A DNA stretch of 9,777 nucleotides from Rhodothermaceae bacterium. Its GTDB lineage: Bacteria > Bacteroidota > Rhodothermia > Rhodothermales > Rubricoccaceae. The stretch covers positions 1 to 9,777 of the forward strand of contig JABDIZ010000023.1 of assembly GCA_013003465.1 (NCBI GenBank), given 5' to 3'. Position 1 is the stretch's first letter; each line of letters opens with the position of its first letter. The position numbers and the translations under genes are program-made. Below the pieces are notes generated by a model that saw only the letters and a list, made by a program, of their open reading frames with translations, made no database searches and was not told the DNA's origin. This document shows, in pieces, positions 1 through 5,791 of the stretch.

Positions 1-357
1 GACGTCGAGCCCATCGAGCCCGAGCGCCTTGCGGCCAAGACCGACAGCATCCGCCAATCCATCAAGGAATCTGGCCCGATGCTCCGCGGGATGCTCGGGT
101 CCGCTCAATTCTCGCGCACGGTCGTGCTGCCCGCCGCCATCACCGATACCGACGCACTGTTCGCCGGCGACAGCACCGTGACGCTCGCGCACATGAACTT
201 CGGCGCCTACCTCGACCTGATGGAGGAGAACCCCGAACTCGCCGCCCGTCTCGACCTCGCCACCACAGACGCGGAGCGCCGCGCGCTGCTGCGCCAACTC
301 GATGGCAGCGACGGACTTCGGTTCGAGCAGGCCGAGGAGATCGTTGTCCGCTTCTAG
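1..357 (+). CDS. C-terminal part of an unrecognised protein (5' end outside window)
   Basis: The reading frame is open from the first base and ends at TAG 355-357, giving 118 residues of the C-terminus of a longer protein. An internal ATG at 79 is not the likely start, because the codons before it (DVEPIEPERLAAKTDSIRQS...) read as normal protein sequence. The visible part has a charged helical stretch, then a segment with VVLPAAITDTDALF and GDSTVTLAHMNF that looks like two beta strands, then an acidic helical end. A hydrophobic-LP-hydrophobic strand followed by a GDSTVT-like strand recalls the C-terminal beta regions of secreted or lipid-anchored hypothetical proteins in Bacteroidota. This is an impression only, and no family is assigned. 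The gene converges on the minus-strand receptor gene with a gap of only 9 bp and no visible terminator hairpin. Confidence 0.75.
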   Translation, partial: DVEPIEPERLAAKTDSIRQSIKESGPMLRGMLGSAQFSRTVVLPAAITDTDALFAGDSTVTLAHMNFGAYLDLMEENPELAARLDLATTDAERRALLRQLDGSDGLRFEQAEEIVVRF

Positions 358-366
358 TGTGGGCGG

Positions 367-2346
367 TCAGCGGAGCGCCCCCAGGCGGGCCTCGATGCGC
401 GCAAACAGCCGGAAGTCGAGGGTGGCTCCGAGGGGATGGTAGCGCTCTTCCGTGTTGAGGAGGTTGCGCAACAGGAGACTCAGCCGCAGTCGCCGATCCC
501 AGAGGTGCTTGGAGATCGCGGCATCGACGAGCACGTGGCCTGGCACCTGCGCGTCATAGGTTTCGCCGAAGGGCGGCACGGGCACTCCGCTGACCTCGGC
601 GTAGCCCGGCCATTCCGCCCCCGACTGCACCGTGACGGCCGCGTGGAGGCTGAAGCTGGAGTCGAGTCGCACCGTGGCATCGGCCCGCGCGCGATGCCTG
701 GGAACGCGTTCCCAGGCATCGCGAAAGGCTGTGCTTCCTCCGACATCCGCGAGCAGGCTGTAGGCCACGCGCCCTCGCCATGGACCCCGCGCGCCTCTGA
801 GCGATATCGCTCCGGCCAGCGTTTCGCCATGCGCCCCTTCGATGACCGTCACGGTGCCCTGCGGGGCCGCCTGCCCGGGTTCGAGGCGAAACGCCGGACG
901 TTCGAGGGTGAGACCGCGCAACCGATGTCCTGCCACGGACGCCTGCAGATGCAGACCAGGAGCCAGGATGGCCTCCCACCCGAAGCGCGCCGAACCCTCG
1001 GTTCTGGCGCTCGGAGGCTGTGCCTGCACATACGCGATGGCGGGCACCACGAAGCCCCGATACCCCTGGGTGTACCAGTACGCTGTGCCGGGCTGCTCCT
1101 CAGGCAAGCGGCCTTCCAGTCCGATGACCAGCGACCACGTTTGTGCGGCATGTCGCCATACGAGCGTATTGGCGAGCTTCAAACGGACCGCTGCGCCCGC
1201 CGTCACGAGCGCGGCGGCGGTGCGCTGCTGAAGTCCGGTGGTGGGCCGGTGGCTTCGCTGGGCGAAGAGCGTCGCGAGGGTAAACCTAGCCTTCTCGCCC
1301 AGGCCGGTGCCGGAGACGTCCACCCGCGCGATGGTGCCGCCGAGGGCGAAGCGGCGAGGGCCTCGGTCAGCCTGTATCTGTACCGAGGCCGTCACGCGGG
1401 TCTGCCGCCACGTCGGGTCGAAGTCGGCCAGCAGGCTTTCTTCGGCATCGAGCGCCTGGTATGCCATGCCTGCGCGGTAGTCCAGGCGAAGCTGCCCAAG
1501 CGCTCCTCGCCCCATCGGATGCGTCCCGTGCGCGGCCCCCTGTAGGTTGACTTGGCGCACCGGCAACTCCCGTCCCGCCGCTTCCACGAACCACAGGTCC
1601 TTGATATAGCGCCCGACGGCCTGGGCAACCACCTCTCCGCTGCCGACTAGCACACGGCCCCGGAGCGCGCCGACGTAAGGCACACGGTCTGGCGGAAACC
1701 GCGCCGTCACCTCCTGAACGCGTCGCACGGCGACGGCATCCAACGGATACAGCCGCAGGCCACGCCCTTCGCCCCGAACCCGCGTGCCGCTCTGCCGGAG
1801 AGTCACCGAGCCCTCCGAATCGGGGCCAATGCGAGGCACATTGGGGCTGACGAGTTCGGTGAACACGTAGGGGCCGGGATCCCCCGTCTCATTCCCGACC
1901 TGATACGCACCGCTCGCCTGTACCCCCTCAACGGCTCGGCGCGTCTCAATGCGGAGCGTCCCATAGCTGTGGAATCCGCCCGCCGCGAGGCCGGGACCCG
2001 GGCACAGCGTGACGGAGGCAATGTCCATCAGCGGGACAGGCAACAGATCCAGATCCTGCTCGCCGAACACATCGGTAGAGACGGGCTCACCGTCGAGCAG
2101 GAGGTCGTAGCCGTTGCGGCTGAAGGGTATGCCACCCGCATGGGCCGTAGCCCAGGCATAGCCGCTCACCGTGGCCGTTCGGAACCCCTCGAATTCGCGG
2201 AGCACGTCGGCGAGATGCGCAGAGCCGGAGGCCTCGATGTCGGCCTGGGTAAGGTGCTGTCCGCCCGGACAGTCGAGCGCCACGACGTGCGTGGTGTCGG
2301 TTACCACAACTGGAATCGCGAGCAGGAAAGCAAGGGCGGCGGTCAT
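367..2346 (-). CDS. TonB-dependent-receptor-like outer-membrane protein, copy A (TBDR-A)
   Basis: This 659-residue protein is predicted to form a gated outer-membrane channel; its ligand is unknown. A short hydrophobic signal segment (residues 1-15) leads into a plug domain at about 26-135, with LTQADIEASGSAHLADVLREF matching the usual plug opening. A beta barrel follows to the C-terminus, which has the family-typical LLRNLLNTEERYHPLGA near the end. GNETGDPGPY (151-160) is shared exactly with copy B. The only two cysteines are C26 (CPGG) and C115 (TLCP), bracketing the plug. No TonB box is clear between the signal segment and the plug, and the signal lacks basic residues. The start at 2346 is preferred over 2367 because its ATG overlaps the TGA stop of the upstream barrel gene as ATGA, which implies coupled translation. 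The final residue is Arg, not the aromatic usual in outer-membrane proteins. The gene contains a 34-bp perfect palindrome at 690-723. Confidence 0.88.
   Translation of the reverse strand: MTAALAFLLAIPVVVTDTTHVVALDCPGGQHLTQADIEASGSAHLADVLREFEGFRTATVSGYAWATAHAGGIPFSRNGYDLLLDGEPVSTDVFGEQDLDLLPVPLMDIASVTLCPGPGLAAGGFHSYGTLRIETRRAVEGVQASGAYQVGNETGDPGPYVFTELVSPNVPRIGPDSEGSVTLRQSGTRVRGEGRGLRLYPLDAVAVRRVQEVTARFPPDRVPYVGALRGRVLVGSGEVVAQAVGRYIKDLWFVEAAGRELPVRQVNLQGAAHGTHPMGRGALGQLRLDYRAGMAYQALDAEESLLADFDPTWRQTRVTASVQIQADRGPRRFALGGTIARVDVSGTGLGEKARFTLATLFAQRSHRPTTGLQQRTAAALVTAGAAVRLKLANTLVWRHAAQTWSLVIGLEGRLPEEQPGTAYWYTQGYRGFVVPAIAYVQAQPPSARTEGSARFGWEAILAPGLHLQASVAGHRLRGLTLERPAFRLEPGQAAPQGTVTVIEGAHGETLAGAISLRGARGPWRGRVAYSLLADVGGSTAFRDAWERVPRHRARADATVRLDSSFSLHAAVTVQSGAEWPGYAEVSGVPVPPFGETYDAQVPGHVLVDAAISKHLWDRRLRLSLLLRNLLNTEERYHPLGATLDFRLFARIEARLGALR
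690..723. repeat. Perfect 34-bp palindrome inside TBDR-A
   Basis: Positions 690-723 are exactly self-complementary: 17 pairs with no loop, centred between 706 and 707 on AACGCGTT. The core TGGGAACGCGTTCCCA extends outward through GGCATCGCG and its complement, and the symmetry breaks at 689/724. As a check, both strands give the same peptide, AMPGNAFPGIA, in one reading frame. In the real minus-strand frame it encodes RDAWERVPRHR of the barrel. The equivalent stretch of copy B (EVWARVPHYR) is not palindromic. An AACGCGTT-centred palindrome resembles LacI-family operators, but a hairpin element is equally possible. Confidence 0.95.
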
Positions 2347-2927
2347 CGGAGGAAGCGGCGTGCCCACGCGGGCGAATCAAAGGTGAGGCTGAGGCCGACC
2401 TGCACCCGGGTCAGGGAGATGGGCTCCGCCGTGAACACGCGTATCCAGTGTACCTCGGCAAACCCACCGAGCCTGCCCCCGACGGGCGCCTCGGCCCGTG
2501 CAAACAGACCGGCGGTCACTTCGGTCTCGTCCTGAACGAATCCGCTGAACTGCTCGTTCTCGCGAAAGCGGAAGCGGATCGCACCGAGATGTCCGCCTCC
2601 AGTCGCCGAGATCCCTGCCGGGAGGTGCACCGGATAGCCCCACCCGACCTCACCCTGGACTGCGAGAAAATCGGGCGTAGTCTCCGTGCCGTTGTCGTTG
2701 TCGTACACCTGTACGGCGAGGTGCGCACGACCACGAACGAACTCTGTGGATGCATGCGCCCAGGCCCCGGGGCGCACCGCCCACCGTCCGTCGTAGGAAT
2801 CGCCGAGCGGAAGGCTGACCCCGCCTGCCAGGCGAATGGTGTCGAACGCCTGATGGCCCGTGTCAGTCTGCGCGCCGACCGGGGCACACAACAGCCACAC
2901 CGCCAGCACGAGCCATGGTCTAGGCAT
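2343..2927 (-). CDS. Small outer-membrane beta-barrel protein, copy A (OMP-A)
   Basis: This 194-residue exported protein has a clear signal peptide, MPRPWLVLAVWLLCAPVGAQ, with likely signal peptidase I cleavage near residue 20. The mature ~174 residues alternate polar and hydrophobic residues in many short strands (RLAGGVSLPLG, GRAHLAVQVYDN, GEVGWGYPVHLP, RVQVGLSLTF), as expected for a small, roughly eight-stranded barrel. It is a paralogue of the 5213-5791 product: GRWA..PG near the N-terminus and a W..V.TA.PI.L..Q.GLS segment at the C-terminus are shared, at about 40% identity in the segments counted by hand. The frame is open further upstream, but the start at 2927 fits the signal peptide and gives the same 8-nt overlap with the preceding gene as in copy B. 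Its stop overlaps the TBDR-A start as ATGA. It probably works with, or alongside, the receptor encoded next. The specific function is unknown. Confidence 0.85.
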   Translation of the reverse strand: MPRPWLVLAVWLLCAPVGAQTDTGHQAFDTIRLAGGVSLPLGDSYDGRWAVRPGAWAHASTEFVRGRAHLAVQVYDNDNGTETTPDFLAVQGEVGWGYPVHLPAGISATGGGHLGAIRFRFRENEQFSGFVQDETEVTAGLFARAEAPVGGRLGGFAEVHWIRVFTAEPISLTRVQVGLSLTFDSPAWARRFLR

Positions 2928-3156
2928 CGGTCTCCCCGTGCGGTGTAAGCACCTCGTCTTTGACGGCCATGAGCACGGCCATTGCCTCTGCGTCCTCGGC
3001 GGGCAAGTCTGCCGTGAAGAGGGTCTCTTTGATGGAACCCATCGCGCGGCGCTCAGCACCTTGAAGCTGTCTCATTGCGGCCTCGAAGAGTGCCCCACGA
3101 CGTAGCGCCACGGCCAGTGTCTCGAAGTGTTTTGCGCCAACACTGTCCTCCCTCAT
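2920..3156 (-). CDS. Small protein homologous to the C-terminal tail of the CCA enzyme
   Basis: This 78-residue protein (79 if the adjacent GTG at 3159 is used) is predicted to be cytosolic and helical, with no signal or membrane segment. From ALRRGALFEAAMRQLQG to its end it aligns without gaps to the last 62 residues of the CCA nucleotidyltransferase encoded at 5784-7433 (about 32/62 identical by hand count). The core IKETLFT is exact and QLQG.ER is close. Its first ~17 residues (MREDSVGAKHFETLAV) have no CCA counterpart. A TAG stop lies directly before the GTG, and AGGGG sits 6 nt upstream of the ATG, so it has its own start. Its stop overlaps the OMP-A start by 8 nt, exactly as the CCA gene overlaps OMP-B. 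It is probably a duplicated 3' end of the CCA gene that became a separate gene. Its conservation despite divergence suggests that the product matters. Confidence 0.72.
   Translation of the reverse strand: MREDSVGAKHFETLAVALRRGALFEAAMRQLQGAERRAMGSIKETLFTADLPAEDAEAMAVLMAVKDEVLTPHGETDA
2947..3033 (-). repeat. Third copy of the ~29-residue CCA-tail motif
   Basis: This segment encodes a motif starting IKETLFTADLPAEDAEA and ending VKDEVL. It matches the last motif of the CCA enzyme (5811-5897) and, more weakly, the motif at 5967-6053. The DNA is also similar: positions 3016-3035 and 5880-5899 agree at 18 of 20 bases on the plus strand. Confidence 0.75.
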
Positions 3157-3159
3157 CAC

Positions 3160-3239
3160 CTACCCCTGACTCGCGATGGGAGCCATGAGCATACGCGACG
3201 CCCGCAGGAGCACCGAGCGGTATGGAGTCTCTACGCTAC
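3160..3239 (-). other. 80-bp junction between the two duplicated units
   Basis: This is the only gap of any size inside the minus-strand block, between the TBDR-B stop and the small CCA-tail gene. Read on the minus strand it holds AGGGG at 3163-3167, a plausible ribosome-binding site for the small gene. The in-frame translation upstream of the TAG at 3160-3162 shows no CCA similarity, so the duplicated DNA is not recognisable beyond the small gene. No convincing -35/-10 pair and no strong terminator hairpin were seen, so read-through from the CCA/OMP-B/TBDR-B genes is likely. Confidence 0.5.
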
Positions 3240-5210
3240 TCATTGAGCCCGGACGTTCACGGTGAGGCGGGCGTAGAGCCGCAAATCGAGTGCGGCCCCG
3301 AGCGGGTGGTACCGCTCCTCGGTATTGAGCAGGTTACGGAATACGAGTGAGAGCCGGGCTCGCCGGTCCCAAAATGCTTTGTCGGCCGTGACATCAAGGA
3401 GCCAACGAGGCGGCGTGCCGTCGGTGTAGACGTATTGATTCAGCGCAACTGCACCATCCAGGGCGCCATACCCAGGCCAGCGCGTGGACGATTCCGCCGT
3501 CAAGGCGCCGCGCAGGGAGAAGTCTCCATCCGGCCGAAGTGTAATCGCCACGCCTGTGCGGTAGTGCGGCACCCGCGCCCAGACCTCCTGGAATGCTTCA
3601 GTCCCACCGACCTCTGTCAGCAGGCTGTAGAAGGCACGACCGCGCCAGATTCCGTGCGTGCCTTCGAGTGCGACCTGCGCGCCTACCGTCTCTCCCCCGG
3701 CATCCGCCACAGCTATCACGAATCCGCTCGGCGCCTCCGCACCTGGCCTCAAGACGAAGGCTGGTCGTTCCACGTAGAGCCCCCGAAGCCAGCGCCCCTC
3801 CAAACTCGTCGTCGCACGCCAACGCGAACCGGGCTGTATAGCCCAAGTGAGCCGCACGGACACCTCCCTACTCGGCTGTGGAGGGCGAAGAGCCCGGTAG
3901 GGCAGGGAATCGATCTGCAAACCGGTGTAGCCTCGGGCTGCCCAGTAGCCATACCGATACGCTTCCTCCGGTATCTGCCCATCCAAGACCAACGCCAGGG
4001 CGAGCTGCTGCACGCCGGAGCGCCAGCCGAGGCGCTGCGCGAGCTTGAGGCGTGCGTGCCGGTCCGATACGACAGCGCCGATCTCGGTTTGCTGGGCGAC
4101 CTCACCGGCGCGCGGTGCGTGCCTGTGCTGGGCGTAGAGCGTCAGGAGCGTTGCGCCCGCGTCATCTGGCAGGCCCGGCCCGTTCACCGTGGTCTGTTTG
4201 AGCGTTGCCCCGACCGCCAGACGGCGCGTCGGCGGGCCGCGCTGCGCTTCGAGCGAGGCACTCCGCGTCGTGCTTCGCCAGTCTGGAAAGAAGCTCGGCA
4301 ATGCACTGTCGTCGGCGTCAAGCGTTTGCGTTTCCAGGCCGAGGCGATACTGAAGCTGGAGCGGACTGCGCCTCGATCCGCCCAGCGGCCAACTCCCTCG
4401 CAGCCCCCCCTGCCCATCAACCCGGCGCACGGGCAGTTCACGAGCTGCCGCTTCCGTAAAGCGAAAATCGGAGGCGACATGGCCTGTGGCGGTGAGTGCG
4501 TGCGTGCCGCCGAGGACCTCGGCCGCCCCATCAAAGCGAACCGCAAGGTGTTGCTGCCTCACGAAGAGGCGGCTCGTTGCCTCGCGCGTTCGCACGATCT
4601 GCGCGCGATCCGTCGGGAAGAAACGGTAGGCCCGCAGTCCTACGCGACCCGCGAAGGCCCGTGCGCGATACCCCACCGCCCCCTCGCCATCGACGCCGAA
4701 TTTGTCCACGTTGGGCGTCACCAACTCGGTATACCGGTACGGCCCAGGGTCGCCGGTCTCGTTGCCGATCTGGAGCGCCCCACGCGCCGCGAGACCCGGC
4801 TCCGATGAAATCGTTTCGATGTACAACGTGCCCCCCGCCGCCCACTGGCCCGCCACGAATCCAGACACCGGGCAGAACGTGATGGAGGCGATCTCGTGAA
4901 TCGGCACACCGAGTCCTTCCAGATCCTGCTCGTCGAAGAGACTCAAGGACGCAGGCGCACCGTCAACGACGATAGTGAACGCTTCGCCCTCGAATGGAAC
5001 GCCGCTCGCGTGCGTAGCCTGCCAGGTGAAGCCATCCACGGTGGTCGTGCGGAGGCCATCGAAGAGGCGATAGAGGTCAGAGAGGTACACGACACCCGCC
5101 GCCTCAATCTCGGCTCGGTTGAGCGCCTGGCCGCCTGGACAGGGGGGCGGCTCGGGATCGGATGGCCCAAAGCCAAGGAGCAGGCCGAGCAGGAACGTGA
5201 GGACGAGCAT
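3240..5210 (-). CDS. TonB-dependent-receptor-like outer-membrane protein, copy B (TBDR-B)
   Basis: This 656-residue paralogue of TBDR-A has the same order of parts: a hydrophobic signal segment (MLVLTFLLGLLLGF), a plug at about 24-130 (LNRAEIEAAGVVYLSDLYRLF) and a C-terminal barrel ending in VFRNLLNTEERYHPLGA. Between the two cysteines the copies align without gaps (91 residues, about 49% identical by hand count). GNETGDPGPY at 149-158 is identical. C24 (CPGG) and C113 (TFCP) are the only cysteines and have the same 89-residue spacing as in copy A. Only about nine residues, rich in proline and acid, lie between the signal and CPGG, leaving little room for a TonB box. The frame stays open to 5315, but the start at 5210 fits the signal segment and lies 2 nt after the OMP-B stop, with GGGGGA about 10 nt upstream. 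The ligand is unknown. Confidence 0.88.
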   Translation of the reverse strand: MLVLTFLLGLLLGFGPSDPEPPPCPGGQALNRAEIEAAGVVYLSDLYRLFDGLRTTTVDGFTWQATHASGVPFEGEAFTIVVDGAPASLSLFDEQDLEGLGVPIHEIASITFCPVSGFVAGQWAAGGTLYIETISSEPGLAARGALQIGNETGDPGPYRYTELVTPNVDKFGVDGEGAVGYRARAFAGRVGLRAYRFFPTDRAQIVRTREATSRLFVRQQHLAVRFDGAAEVLGGTHALTATGHVASDFRFTEAAARELPVRRVDGQGGLRGSWPLGGSRRSPLQLQYRLGLETQTLDADDSALPSFFPDWRSTTRSASLEAQRGPPTRRLAVGATLKQTTVNGPGLPDDAGATLLTLYAQHRHAPRAGEVAQQTEIGAVVSDRHARLKLAQRLGWRSGVQQLALALVLDGQIPEEAYRYGYWAARGYTGLQIDSLPYRALRPPQPSREVSVRLTWAIQPGSRWRATTSLEGRWLRGLYVERPAFVLRPGAEAPSGFVIAVADAGGETVGAQVALEGTHGIWRGRAFYSLLTEVGGTEAFQEVWARVPHYRTGVAITLRPDGDFSLRGALTAESSTRWPGYGALDGAVALNQYVYTDGTPPRWLLDVTADKAFWDRRARLSLVFRNLLNTEERYHPLGAALDLRLYARLTVNVRAQ

Positions 5211-5212
5211 GG

Positions 5213-5791
5213 CTACAGCATCCCCCGTAGCCAGCCCGGTGTGGATACCGACACACTGAGTCCGGCCTGAATGAACGCCAGGTCGATAGGGACGGCCGTG
5301 TAGACGTGAACCCATTCAGCCGCTGCGAAGACGCGCCACGCCCCACCGAGTGGTACCTCTAGGCGCCCGGCCACCCCCATGGTCAGTTCGGTCTCATTCG
5401 TCAGGGCTTCGCTGACGACCTCGTCGCCCTCGAACAGCATTGTCAGCACGCCAACCTGCCCGCTCGGCGTGAGGCGCAGCCCGGCCGGGAGCGCGAGTGG
5501 CACCCCCCAGCCTAGCTCGCCCCGCAGCGCCAGGAAGCCCGGCAGGCCCTCAACCAGGGTTTCGTTCTCGAAGAGATGGAACGCCACGTGGATCCGCCCC
5601 CCATGAAACCACGTCGCCGCCCGGACTGCCACGCCGGGCTGCGCCGCCCAGCGTCCGCCGTAGGCCTCGCCCATCGGCACAGCGCCGCTTAACCCGAGGT
5701 GGAGCCGATCGTCGGCTGAAGCCTCCGCGCCCTGCGCCTGTGTCGATGCAGGCAGCAGCAGAAGCAGCGCAGCGATCAGGCACTTACACAT
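5213..5791 (-). CDS. Small outer-membrane beta-barrel protein, copy B (OMP-B)
   Basis: This 192-residue exported protein has the signal peptide MCKCLIAALLLLLPASTQAQ, with cleavage likely after AQAQ. The mature part is a run of amphipathic strands (RLHLGLSGAVPMG, GRIHVAFHLFEN, GELGWGVPLALP, IQAGLSVSVS), consistent with a small barrel in the outer membrane. Shared features with OMP-A include GRWA, a FLA..GE.GWG strand, NETE/DETEV and a C-terminal P.W.R..L. An upstream in-frame ATG at 5821 would add ten basic, non-signal-like residues. The start at 5791 is preferred because it gives an 8-nt overlap with the CCA gene stop, matching copy A exactly. Its stop lies 2 nt before the TBDR-B start. This order suggests that barrel and receptor are made together. 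The role is unknown: it could be an accessory subunit, a surface-exposed barrel or an independent porin-like protein. Confidence 0.85.
   Translation of the reverse strand: MCKCLIAALLLLLPASTQAQGAEASADDRLHLGLSGAVPMGEAYGGRWAAQPGVAVRAATWFHGGRIHVAFHLFENETLVEGLPGFLALRGELGWGVPLALPAGLRLTPSGQVGVLTMLFEGDEVVSEALTNETELTMGVAGRLEVPLGGAWRVFAAAEWVHVYTAVPIDLAFIQAGLSVSVSTPGWLRGML

Noticed and set aside
436..1545. 369-residue plus-strand open frame opposite TBDR-A
   Set aside because: Same reasoning: a shadow of the receptor gene in GC-rich DNA. It is useful only in that its AMPGNAFPGIA peptide confirms the palindrome.
2928..3059. 44-residue N-terminal extension of OMP-A
   Set aside because: It would overlap the small CCA-tail gene and place a Pro/Arg-rich stretch before an otherwise perfect signal peptide.
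2920..3156. Treating the small CCA-tail gene as mere duplication debris (pseudogene)
   Set aside because: The frame is intact, the IKETLFT core is unchanged, it has its own start and ribosome-binding site, and the 8-nt coupling to the next gene is kept. Debris remains possible but is less likely.
3435..4808. 457-residue plus-strand open frame opposite TBDR-B
   Set aside because: It has no domain or start context and an Arg-rich composition. The minus-strand receptor in the same place is clearly real.
5211..5315. 35-residue N-terminal extension of TBDR-B
   Set aside because: It would bury the signal segment and overlap the barrel gene by about 100 bp. The start 2 nt after the barrel stop is more credible.
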